NCBI GenBank assembly: GCA_014925825.1
Contig: JACGCK010000368.1
Coordinates: 1 to 32,709, forward strand
Origin: Pholiota molesta
Taxonomy: Eukaryota; Basidiomycota; Agaricomycetes; Agaricales; Strophariaceae
DNA: 32,709 nt
Direction: 5' to 3'
Translations under genes and position numbers: made by a program
Part shown: piece by piece, positions 1 to 11,800 of the stretch
Layout of the letters: each line of letters starts with the position of its first letter
How positions within the stretch are numbered: the stretch's first letter is position 1
The notes under the pieces: generated by a model
Databases searched by the model: none
The model's input: only the letters and a program-made list of their open reading frames with translations
Told to the model about the DNA's origin: nothing

Positions 1-218
1 ATATCCGGTTTCTAAGATTTTCTGACATTTCAGCGCTAGCTAGCGCTTGTTATAGCTAGTAGAAATTGAGGAAGAGCCAAGTTCAAGTTGAGTTTGTCAC
101 GCTTGAGGTGGGAGTCACTGTGTCACGTCACTAGTGGTTTGCGAATTCCGCTGTCGGACCTGCTCAACGTCGACCTCGGCGACCAACATCCCACTAATTA
201 CCTTCTCTCATCGTCAAC

Positions 219-3061
219 ATGCAAGACGGACGTGCTCCGAGGTATTTAAGCTCCTGCTCCCTTCTGACCCAACTCTAACGACTCGTCAGGATCAAAAACC
301 GCGCGCCGGCTGCGATTCAAGTAAATGATTTTGTACATACATGCTTATGCGGTCCTAACTGTTCTTTAGATCACAGCGGAGCAGCTTTTGCGAGAGGTAT
401 GTGCGCAAATATATATCTATTGACACTTGACTGAGAGATATCTAGGCTCAAGAGCGACAAGAAACAGCGTTTCGCGCGCCGAAGCAGAGAGTAGAAGATT
501 TCGAGGAACTTCACGAGTATCGCGGCCGAAAGAGAAAGGAATTCGAGGAGCGAATTCGGAGGACAAGAGGAAGCATGTACGATTGTTTGCCACTCTGTCA
601 TTAACTTTCTCTCATGACTATGATTGATATAGAAAGGAATGGCTACAATACGCAAATTGGGAGGTATGTACCAAACCTCTTCCAACTAGACACTCGATCT
701 AACTTCCACAAAGGCCTCGCAAAACGAATTCGCGCGCTCACGATCCATCTTCGAACGTGCCCTCGATGTCGATCCACGAAGCATTCAGCTCTGGCTCTCC
801 TACACAGAAATGGAGCTCAAGTCGCGCAACGTCCAACATGCCCGGAACCTATTCGACAGGGCCGTCACCCTTCTCCCTCGCGTCGACCAGCTGTGGTACA
901 AATATGTCTACCTAGAGGAGCTGCTGCAGAACGTGCCTGGTGCCCGACAGGTGTTCGAGCGCTGGATGCAGTGGGAGCCGGAGGACAAGGCGTGGCAAGC
1001 CTACATCAAGCTCGAGGAAAGATACCAGGAACTCGACCGCGCTAGTGCGATATACGAGAGATGGGTAGCTGTTAGGCCGGAGCCACGGGTATGGGTGAAA
1101 TGGGGCAAATTCGAGGAAGAGCGGAGTCGTGTCGACAAAGCACGCGAGGTGTTCCAGACGGCGCTGGAGTTCTACGGTGACGAAGAAGAGCAAGTGGAAA
1201 AGGCACAGGCCGTTTTCAGTGCCTTTGCCAAGATGGAAACCCGGTTGAAGGAATATGAACGAGCGCGGGTCATTTACAAGGTGGGCTCTATTCTACGCAT
1301 CCTAGAAATTCCACTGACGTTTCTTCCGTAGTTCGCCCTCTCTCGCATCCCACGAGCCAAATCCGCCGGTCTATATGCTTCATATACCAAATTTGAAAAG
1401 CAACACGGAACGCGGAGTACCCTCGAAAATACCGTGCTGGGCAAGCGTCGCATCCAATACGAAGAAGAGCTAAGCCATGATGGTCGGAACTATGACGTGT
1501 GGTTTGACTATACACGATTGGAAGAAGGGGCTCTGCGCGATTTGAAAGACGAGGGTGCGACCCAGGAAGAGCTGGATGCTGCCACCGCTCGCGTACGTGA
1601 GGTGTATGAGCGGGCAGTGTCGCAAGTTCCTCCAGGTGGTGAGAAAAGGCACTGGAGACGATATATCTTTCTGTGGCTGGATTACGCTTTGTTTGAAGAG
1701 ATTGAAACGAAGGTCAGTCTCGAAAATCCCTTTAAGTTTGAGCGACCTGTCTGACAGTTGTCTGCGCCTTTGAAGGACTATCCAAGAACACGACAAATAT
1801 ATCAGACTGCCATCCAACTCGTCCCCCACAAACAATTTACCTTTGCCAAACTTTGGTTGATGTTTGCCAAGTTTGAGATTAGGCGGCTTGAGCTGACTTC
1901 TGCCCGTAAAATTCTGGGTACCGCTATTGGCATGTGTCCTAAGGAAGCTTTGTTCAAAGGATATATTGATCTCGAAATTGAGGTGAGATTTTTTGTTCTT
2001 TTGTTCGCCCTCTATTTATTCATAACATCATTCTGTGTAGCTCCGTGAGTTCGATCGCGCACGGACACTCTACGAAAAATATCTGGAGGTAAATGCTATC
2101 CATCCTTTCAGTTGCACGGCAGAATACTGATGTGCATGCAGTATGACCCCTCTAACTCAACTGCTTGGATCAAATTCGCCGAGCTTGAAGCGCAGCTGCA
2201 GGACTTCGCACGTACGCGTGCCATTTTCGACCTCGCCGTCTCGCAATCGCCGTTGTCCATGCCCGAGCTGCTTTGGAAGGCGTACATCGACTTTGAAGTC
2301 GAAGAGGGCGAGCGCGAGACTGCGCGCGCGTTGTACGAGCGCCTCATTGCGCTTAGCGGCCATGTGAAGGTGTGGATCTCGTATGCTATGTTCGAAGCAG
2401 AGCCCATCCCGCTGCCGAGGGCGGAGCGCGAAGAAGAGGAGGAAGAGGACGAGGACGAGGAACAAGAGCGCAAGATGGCGCCCGGCGATCCGGCGCTTGC
2501 CAGGCAAGTCTTCGAGCGTGGCTACAAGGATCTGAAGAGCAAGGGCCTGAAACAAGAGGTATGTTCTACCATCGCGTCAGCTGACATGGAATAGCGCTCA
2601 TATCTACTTGTATTCTCTAGCGCATTGCTTTGCTACATATTTGGAAGACTTTCGAAGAGAACCACGGCTCGCCGGAAGACGTCAAGAAGGTCGAGGGCAT
2701 GATGCCTATTCAAGCCCGTGTGCGGCACGTCGACCAAGAAACGGGCCAAATGGTCGAAGGTCCGTCATTATTCCCTTCTTTCAGATATCATTCTCGTATA
2801 CTTATAACCGTCCATGTAGACTGGGACTTCGTGTTCGCCGACGACGAGAGAGAAGCGCATCCAACGTCGTTTAAATTCATGCAAATGGCGCATGCATGGA
2901 AACAATCGCAGGCGAAGGCTGGTGGTGCAGGAGGAACTTCTGGTCTTCTGGCTGGCTTCGCTGCAGCCAAAGCTACCGCAGAAAGCGAGTCCGAAGGGGA
3001 AGATGAAAGTGATGCAGATGAGAAAAGTGATGTGGCGAGTTCTGGGGACGAGGAAGAGTAG
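219..3061 (+). CDS. CLF1: Pre-mRNA splicing factor Clf1 / Crooked neck (HAT-repeat protein)
   Basis: Clf1/Syf3 is a scaffold of the Prp19-associated (NineTeen) complex and is needed for spliceosome activation in the nucleus. Exons read as 219-241, 290-320, 370-396, 446-576, 633-663, 714-1280, 1332-1712, 1776-1982, 2041-2088, 2142-2558, 2621-2759 and 2820-3061. All phases close and give 747 aa, the usual family length. The start [33 protein letters not shown] matches the conserved Clf1 N-terminus, so ATG 219 is chosen although exon 1 has only 23 nt. A basic stretch ([14 protein letters not shown]) is followed by many half-a-TPR (HAT) repeats with the usual W..Y...E spacing, for example [18 protein letters not shown] and [11 protein letters not shown]. 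Residues about 578-594 are a Glu/Asp-rich insertion, and the last 30 residues form an acidic Ser/Glu tail. It converges with the lipid-kinase gene downstream. I see no lesions. Confidence 0.96.
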
Positions 3062-4716
3062 ATTTCAGGCCCTTTGGATCACTCTACTGTTTTTAACATG
3101 GCATTTATTAATTTGTATTTGCAGCTTTGACCTTCTTATTGATGTATCTGGTCTGTTACAATGTAGACGAGCTTCTACTTAAATCTTGGATGACATTCAT
3201 GTTTCCGTAGGACCAGTAGGTAACTGGTAAAGAACCAAGTTCTAGTCCTCCAAACGGCGAGAATTGTAAATGTTGAATGTAGACAATGTTAATTTATCTC
3301 GGTGTGCGATATGTACAAGAAACCTTTTGGGAAGAGATGCTTTACAAAGTATCCAGGAAAGAAAAAGGACGAACGAACAACCAAGGGAAAGAAAATCAAC
3401 CTAAAGTCCGCAAACAGAATCCCCGAAGATCTCCCCAAAGGGGAGACCAAGATGTCTCCAAAAAATATTAAAACGCAAAGATAATGAAGAGGAGAATGCG
3501 AATGCGAATGACGAAAAAGATAAGAAAGATGAGCCCATCATCGTCAATGCGTGTCGTAAGAGTGATAGATTATGTTAAGGATAAGTAACTTTGGGGTGTA
3601 GTAGGAGGATGAGGAGATTGAAGCACAAGGCTACAGATAAATAATCGGATGACGCGCACGGATGGGTTCTAGCGCCCAAGGGTTCTAGTCTGGCCTAATG
3701 TCTCGATGGAATCGGGCGATTAGCCATCGTCGATCCCATGAACGCGAGAGGTGCAGCAGTTGAACGGAAGGGGCACAGCACGCAGATACTGTACGTGTGA
3801 ACTCTAAAAGAAAATATCCCAGATGATGAATAATACAAGGGCTCTACATAGTGTAGGCCTAAAGAGAAGAATGCGAGAGATAGGGGAAGAGAGAACGATG
3901 AAATTAGAAGTGAAGGAGATAAATACAATGTGGGTGGATGGAGTGAAAAGGGGAAAACGAGAACGAGCGGGACAACCAAAGGAGTGGAAGGCAAAGATCA
4001 TACATTGCAGGACCGTCAGCGCTAACGGCTAACGGAGGATGGACCGGGGTTGAGGCGGGTTAGACGTTGAGAGGGATGATAAATAGTGGGAGCGATGGGA
4101 TGTCGGATGGTCCAGGATTTTGTGGGGTATGTTGGTGCTGGCGAATCAGCGTTGAATTCGCTCCGGATAAAGGAAGGTGTGTGTAGCGGCAGAGTAGGTG
4201 GATATGCGGCATAACGGACAATGAGACAGATAAATCGCAGAAGGGTAAGCAAGGAGCGTGGAGGCTGGCGACACCGTCCCTTTGGTAAGCGGTGGTGCAC
4301 AGGCGTTGGCAAAGAACGAAGGCAAAGGAGGCGGGGGGCGCATAGGTGCACGGGCATGTAATGCACTCTGCGCAGGACGATAGGCATTGCCAAAGAAAGT
4401 CCTCCTGCTATGGGCGAAGAGACATGCTGCTGTCGCAGATGTCCACCGGGAGGGCTATACCATCCCCGGAGCCTATTAGTGCAGGGGATGACCGGACGAT
4501 GAAGGCATCACATGATGGCCAAGTCCTGGTAGAGGTAAAGGTGCCGAAGGGTGTTCAGTAAACAAAGGAGCGTGGGTGTTGGTAGAGGGGGAGAAGGAAG
4601 AGTACACTGCTCCTTGAAATTGGAGGTCGAAGTAAGCAGGAATTTAGCACATTTTCCAATAGCTAGGCGGCATGCAGGCTCTAGGAAAGGGCGCGGATAG
4701 TTCAAAAGACAGACGG
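3062..4716. other. Intergenic region between convergent CLF1 and MSS4 genes
   Basis: About 1.65 kb separates the two stop codons. It should hold both 3' UTRs and poly(A) sites. Short open frames occur on both strands (for example around 3286-3484, 3823-4032 and 4022-4393). They have no splice-supported continuation, and their composition (purine-rich, low complexity) does not suggest a protein. I recognise no repeat, RNA gene or transposon here. Confidence 0.5.
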
Positions 4717-7460
4717 TTATTCCGCTTTGAACTTCTCCACATCCTCCCCACCCCGCATGATAGCCCTCATGAACGCGAAGAAGCGGTCCCCATACTCCCC
4801 AGGCGGCACAGGACTGATCTTATGCTACAACACCCCCAAAAATAAAATAAAATAAAATAAACTTCAGCTCCGCTCCATCCACCAATGCACAGAAACACAG
4901 AACACTCACGCGATCCGCCGACATCCCCTTCCACACATGCTCGACCTTCTTGAAGAAATTATAGGGCGTCAGGATGTCGATGACGCCCAGGTAGTATATC
5001 GTGCTGAGAGGCTCGTTGTTGTCGTCCGTCGCGCGCAGGCCTCCCTCGTCCTGATAGAACACGAATTGCTGGCGGTCGCCTGTGTCTTCCTCCGGGAGGC
5101 GTACCGTGTGTTTACCGAGCCGCTTGGGGTCGGATGAGCGCATAGCCCGGCGCATGGCGATGGCTTCCGGTGATGACGAGCCCACTTGCGAGAGCTTGCT
5201 GCGTCGTGTTTCCGGAAGAATGGGCTAGAGACACGAGTGTGTCAGTAATCTATGGAATATATGAAATAGCGCATATTTTTGAAAACACGTACCGAAAACA
5301 CTTTGAGCGTATTCCGCCTCAGATTATCCTTATTCCCTCTCGACATATTGTGTATCCCCACCAGCAAACTATAGTCCATCACATGTATGCTCTTCAGAAA
5401 CTCCGTGTCCCTTCTAAGCTGCTCCGTCAGCAGCGCGCATTTCTCCGGGCCCAGCACCAGGCGGTTGCCGCGGTTGATCCAGTTCAGGTCCTTCAGCACC
5501 GCGCGCGGGTTCTGCGCGGCCTTCTCCTCCGGGTACTCACGGCCGACGGTGCTGCCCTTCAAGTCGTACGTCTCGTGCACGTCCTTGTGCGGCGGGAAGA
5601 GGTTGTTCATGATGACGAAGTGGATCTTGCGCCCGTGCGGGAGCTTCACGCGGTGCAGCCCGTAGAAGCGGCTCAGCAGCGTGTGCGGGTTTTCCTGCAC
5701 GTGCGCGTAGTACTGCTTGAGGATGCTCAGCAGGAACTTGTGCTCGGAGTGCCGGATGGTCTTGATGATGAAGCGGTAGTCGCGCGAGAAGTAGAAGAAG
5801 GAGCCGGATTTCCCGGGCGAGCCGAGCTCGGAGAGGATGTATTTGGCGGTGAGGGAGAGCAGGTAGTCGGCGGGGTCCAGTTGGAAGCTGTCTTCGCGCA
5901 GGTAGCGGAACACCCAGGGCGCGTAGTCTTTGAACTTGAAATCATATTTCGCGGATGGCGTCAGCTCATTGCCAACACTGTGCAGCGTTAGCATGTCGTA
6001 ACGACCAGGGTAAGGATGACATACATGTCAAATGAAAACTTATGCCGCGCGACGAAATCTTCGTCCCGCAGCGGTCGCTTGACCTTGGCCTGACACCGCG
6101 ACACCTGAGAACAAGATTGAAATAAAAATAGATGAGCATACAAGCCGCCGCCGCAGACACATATAGAATAACGCACGCCAATCCGGATGCCGGTCAGCAT
6201 GTTGTACATGAGCACATAGTTCACATGGTCCTCGCCGATCAGGTTGCCCACGAGCGGCGCCTCCTGCACATGGCCGTCGGCCCCGCCCTGCTCGCCCGCG
6301 CGCGTCATCGCCGCCTCGGCCTCCTGCTGCGCCTTGGCGCGCTTCGACATGCGCTCGCGCCGGATGCGCTCCGCCTGTATCTCGATGTCCGACTCCAGCT
6401 CCAGCGACACCCCGCCGTCCGCCAGCGCGGCGTCGTCGTACGGCTGCGACGCGCCTTTGCCGTGCGGGCGGTGTTTCGGCGTCAGGGGCGTCGAGCCCGT
6501 GGTGTTCCGCCGGGTGGGTCGAACTTCGGCGATGGAGGGTGGCTGGAGGTAGCCATCGATGGACAAATGGTTGTCGTGCTTCGACGAGGAGGCCACCGCA
6601 GTGAAGGCAGGATGTTGTGGTGATATTGGAGGGGTCGGAGAAGTTATGACAGCGCGGAGTGCAGTGTGTGATGGTTTAGTGTCAGTTGACGACCGTTGTA
6701 GCTGTGTGGACGTTAAACCTGGTCGAGGATAAGTAGCGGTCGTCGAGGCTGTCGATGCCGATGGAGACCGCAGGCGCTCAGAAACCATGTCACTGTCGCT
6801 CGGCGTTCGATAGTGGTTGTAGGAAGCTGGGGAGTCCGATTGGGCTTGCCGCAGGACCGGAGCAGGTGCAGGCGGCTCGAATGACGATGATGATGGGCTA
6901 ACACAGGGATACTCCGCGTCGTCGTCTTCCGCTCTGTGTTCTACACTAGCAGGAGGCGAAGGAGGCGGCGGACCAGCATGAGAATAGGTGCTGTCCGGCC
7001 GGATGGCTTGCAGAACGGGCTTCCCCACTCGGTCGTAGAATGGCTGAGGCGGGGTGCCAGACTCGATCTCAACGGTGTCCTCGGTGACCCTCACGATATG
7101 TATCTCCTGCCTCTCCTGTGTTTTGGCTACGCTGTGGACATAAAGAGGATTTATCATTGGCGGAGGGTGAGAGGGCGATTCGGTCTCTCGTTCTCGGTGC
7201 GCGGGGTTGATGGTGTGTGTCGACGACTGCGAGGAGATGGAGAGCGCGACCGAAGACCTCGAGGTGGGTGTTAGCGGTGCTGTCCGATACGATGCCCCTG
7301 TCGATGACACGGCGGAGGTCGGTGAGAGCAGGGGTTGCCGGTGCTGCTGTTGGGTGCTATCAAACTGCAACCCGAGTCTTCCAGGCGGTGACGACGATGG
7401 CGACGACGACCGCGACCGCGAGCGCTGGCGCTGAGGGATAAGAAGGGCGGCACTCGCCAT
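4717..7460 (-). CDS. MSS4: Phosphatidylinositol-4-phosphate 5-kinase (Mss4/Its3 type)
   Basis: It phosphorylates PI(4)P to PI(4,5)P2 at the plasma membrane, controlling actin, cell-wall integrity and endocytosis. Exons in transcript order are 7460-6177, 6104-6025, 5977-5293, 5224-4910 and 4824-4717; phases close and give 823 aa (yeast Mss4 is 779). Residues 1 to about 400 are a Ser/Pro/Arg-rich disordered region. The PIPK domain begins near [14 protein letters not shown] (about 410-424). It shows the G-loop GKSGSFFYF (510-518), the ATP-binding Lys in FIIKTI (527), DLKGS (593-597), [10 protein letters not shown] (655-664, catalytic Asp 656) and GVID (Asp 766). The specificity/activation loop [11 protein letters not shown] carries the Lys pair needed for membrane targeting and the Glu (778) typical of PI4P-specific type I enzymes; type II enzymes have Ala there. 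The C-terminus [19 protein letters not shown] is also typical. A CT-rich tract lies just upstream of the start. It is divergent from the NLR-like gene. Confidence 0.95.
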
Positions 7461-8820
7461 TATCTCTTCTTCTAAGAGATTATATGGAAGTAAGAGAAAA
7501 GTAGAGGGACAAGTGATATGTCACACCGCACCGTCAACGTGAAAATGCTCCGCCACATCAGCGGCTGTGTCTCTGCCGGCCGCGCACTCCTCCCAGCGTT
7601 CCTCCGACGCCACCAACAGTCTCATTGCCAAAAAAGCGCCCTCTGCACTGAATCCTATGAGTTCTGCTAAGATCCCATACACTGGTCACAAACGTAGGGT
7701 AATAGAAGCTTTAAATTTATCACAATGTCATAAATCACTATAAAATCCTCGGAACACTTCTGATGTTTGCAAGGCAATTCTATAATACAATTCATTAGAA
7801 TGCAAGTGATCATTGCAAGGGTTTATTGAGCCAGAATCTTACGCGAGGAATTTGAGAGTCACAAGTCTTTAGAAAGCTTGCGAAAATGTTACAAATGAAT
7901 TCCACTGTACTGTTATTCTCGATCCCCGTTACGTTAATTTGGGAATCACTAGGTATGCTTCAATGCTTTGCTGCTTGCTTGCCATGATATGTAACACTCA
8001 AAAAAAAAATCTTCTAGTCGCAAAGAGCCGTTCGAGTGTTCCATTAAGCCCCGGTCTCCTACAGCACAGCTGTTGATGCAAATGCAATAATTAACCTACG
8101 GACGCAAGCGACATGAGGTCTCTATCATTGTTACTTGACTGTACCTTCAGCGCTCTGACTCTGAAAGCGAGATAGTACTAGATAATGAATCGAATTATCA
8201 CTGCCATTTCTGGTCAAGGACTTGCACTACTTACTATGAGCTGAATGAGGTTTTTGGGCTGGTTGGGATTGGAGTTGGCCGGAGAGATAGGGATGATGCT
8301 ACACACAACTGAAAACGAAAGCAAGGGAGAGTCGGACTCCGATCTAGACGAGTTGTAGACGAGTGCCAACGCGACAATCCCGTTAATTAACGGCCCGGCC
8401 TTGTACCATGGTACCAGGTTCGTGCCACAGCCAAGCCACCGCACCGTCTTTGCTACCAACACAGCATCCAAAGGTGTGCTGCTCTATTTTGAATGGCCCA
8501 TGATTTGATTCGGATTGTATGTAGCATTAATTTTTCTAGACGACAGTACTAATAGTCCATATGCGAAATATATCTAAGCCATATAGCCTCTTCCTGCCTG
8601 GTTGAATTCTCAATTACTGATACCCCGAAACTTCAGGCGCGATGGAGAAAAGGTAACACAGTATTCCGATATTAGTTATATGTGCAGTGAAATTTCTCCG
8701 CCACACAGCCTTCTTGCCCGTCCACGTCAAGTCCACACGAGGCGATGTCGTGTTTCCCACCACTCAACTTGATCATATCAAAGAATAATTCCCTCCTGCT
8801 TCTTCTTTCGTTTCCTCAAC
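7461..8820. promoter_or_regulatory. Divergent promoter region between MSS4 (-) and the NLR-like gene (+)
   Basis: This 1.36-kb AT-richer stretch separates two divergent start codons and must contain both promoters. On the NLR side, bases 8788-8819 are strongly CT-rich and end in CCTCAAC just before ATG 8821. On the MSS4 side, the complement of about 7462-7505 is CT/T-rich before ATG 7460. Both fit the pyrimidine tracts often found upstream of start codons in basidiomycetes. I identify no TATA box, repeat or conserved gene. The antisense open frame at 8214-8471 lacks coding features. Confidence 0.4.
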
Positions 8821-11800
8821 ATGGACAACAAAAACCCAAATTTAGCAGTAGTACCAATTCGTGCCTACCTAGCAGGTAAGAAGTCTTCAATAGCGCAATA
8901 GGATTTTATTGCTTATAATGTCGATGCTAGCTATCGAAGTCGCGGGTGATCTCGAGGGGAAAAGTACGTCTAAACGACGAGATCATTATGTGATCGTGTC
9001 CGTCGACGGTCAAGAAGTCGCAAAGTCGGATAAAAAGCCTGGACAACCTGCCCCTCGTTGGGAATGGCCAGAAGACCATGAATTGTTAGTTTGTATTCGC
9101 CGATGTCCCCGTAAAACCAGCTTTAATCAGTACCCACTTCCTTACATTAGCCTATTCCATCCCTCGTCGGTAATCAAGATTGCAATCTACCGCGAAAGCA
9201 AGACTCGTATCACCAAGTATCTAATTGGACAGCATACAGGCAAAGTCATCGAGTTACTCGACAATGGTGAGCACATTTTTTGCATCCATTTTTATCGAAA
9301 GCTGATTTGTATAGATGCAACTATTGACCTAAAAGATAAGGCTGGCGCCGGAATCAGCTCTAGCGCCAAGATCAAGATAAACTTATCTCTCGTTCCCGAG
9401 CCTGAAGATACTTTTAAGAACTTCATGAAAACTATGGACGACGACGTCTCCCGTTTACAAAATGCCCTAGCCAACGCCAGCACTCCTGCACTCGACGTAC
9501 TTAACGGAGCATTACAGGTGACCAAGAACATTATGGATATAGTCGCCGATGTACGTCGCTCCTATTTTATCCTATTTTGTATCGCAGTAACGGGGTATAG
9601 TGCAGGGCAAAAGGACTTATATGAGACGGCGCATGCAAGCCAAACACACACGGTACATGCCGCCAAACACACACGGTGCATGCAGCTATGGAGCACCCGG
9701 GACATAGCTACCTTAGTCATACTAGTACTACACTGCACGCAAATAGATTATAGATTAGAAAATACAAAAACAGGCCATATGAATGCCCTGGTATGCACGC
9801 TGCGCAGGATCCACAGGAACAATGCGACGCGTCGGCATGGTGCATGCGCACTAGGCGCGCAAACCAGAGAATAAGAAAATAAAACCTAGTAAATAATCAA
9901 GATAGAGTATACAGCAGATAGAATAATGGTATACGTATATGCATAGATGGGGGCCGCGCAAGCGATCCGGTGCATATAAACTGGATGGAGGATGCGCGAG
10001 CGATCCAGTATATATACACTGGATGGAGCCCGCGCGAGCTATCCAGCGTACATACACCAGATTGACGCCGCGCAGCTGGTCGCGTGAGCCATCCAGTATA
10101 TATACACTGGATCGCCTGCGCCGCCTCCATCCAGTGTATGTATACTGGATCACGCGCGGCGTCAATCCAGTGTATATATACTGGATTGACGCCGCGTGGC
10201 TGCGCGATCCAGTGTACATACCGCGCGGCTGATCATGGAGGTCGCGTGAGCCATCCAGTACATATACACTGGATCGCTTGCGCCCGCCTCCATCCAGTGT
10301 ATGTATACTGGATCGCGCGCGGTGTCAATCCAGTGTATATTTACTGGATTGATGCCGCGCGGTTGCGCGAAGCAATCCGGTAAATATTCACCGGAATGGT
10401 GCCGCGCGAGCAATCCAGTGGATATTTACTGGAATTGCGCCCGCGCGTATGGGCAATGCTGCGCGTGCGCTGGCGTTCGATAATGCAGTGCGTCCGCTCG
10501 TGTGGCATATGATATCATGAATAAAATAACTGCTATGGCGGCGCTCGGACGCGCGCGAGCGCACGCGCCGCATTATCCCATGCCAGCGCGGGCAACATTC
10601 CAGTGAATATCCACTGGATTGCTCGCGCGGCACCGATCCAGTGAATTCGCACTGGATGTGTGCAGTATACCAAATCCAGTGAAATTTCACCAGATGTGTG
10701 CAGCGGGCACACATCTGGTGAAATTTCACTGGATGTGCGCAGAATACCGAATCCAGTGTTATTTCGCTGGATTGTCCGCCGACACCGGTGTTTCCACTCA
10801 ACATCCCGCCGCGGGATATTGCCTAATTAGGGTGCGCGCTCCACCGACTGATGCGCGTGTGCGCATCCATCCTCCTGCCTGTTGGCACAGAAAATGGGCT
10901 CCAATTCGATCCATTTACCTTCATTCCTCTCGAATTTTAGCACATAGATAGGTATAATATATAGGAGTATTAATATATACATATTTAACGAATACACACC
11001 GGGCTATCTATCAAAAAGAGAGGTTTCTTATGGCTGGGGAGGGGGAGCAGAGGGAGGTATATGCCTTAAACACTTGAGGACTCTTATATAAAGGTATAAA
11101 TAATATATATACTATACAAGGTAATTATCTGCTGAGCTATAGCTCCCCAGGAATTGATAGAAGTGACCCATGGGGAGATCTAGAGGGAGGGTGTTATAGG
11201 GCATGAAAGCAGAACATTACAATGCCCTCAGTGTCAACTTAATAAGTGTACATTGTATATTATACTTATTTAGCTTGATATATGCAGCCAGAAGTGCCAT
11301 AGATACAATTAGTCCCCTCCTATTGACTTATCTACCTGTGGATACATTGGCCTGTATCTCAGCACCAGACAGAAATATATTGCTAATCTCTTTGGATTAG
11401 GGCTCTCCCATGCTCTAGCTATCTATTGATATTGCTAAAATATAGCTAAAAAGGCTGGAACATGTAGATAAAGGCCTCTAATGAGGCCTATCATCCTGAT
11501 ACATATATATAATGATATATAGAATGTATATATTTATTTCTGTGGATATACCAACGTAGAATGATACTATATAGCATCTACATTAATTTCACCGAGCAAT
11601 AATAGTATTCTTCCGGTTGAAATGGGTCATGAGAAGGTGAAATATGCCAAATACGTCTAAAAGACGTATTCAGCCTAAAGAGCTACAAATAAGTGCTCTA
11701 GAATTCTGTAAAGCTAGGATAGAATAGCCCTCATAAATACCTACAGAATGAGCGCTGCCAAAAAATGATCTAATGAGTTGGTGGAAAGATAGAAGATATT

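Noticed and set aside
5170..5991. A 273-codon plus-strand open frame
   Set aside because: It is antisense to the catalytic exon of the lipid kinase and has no domain of its own.
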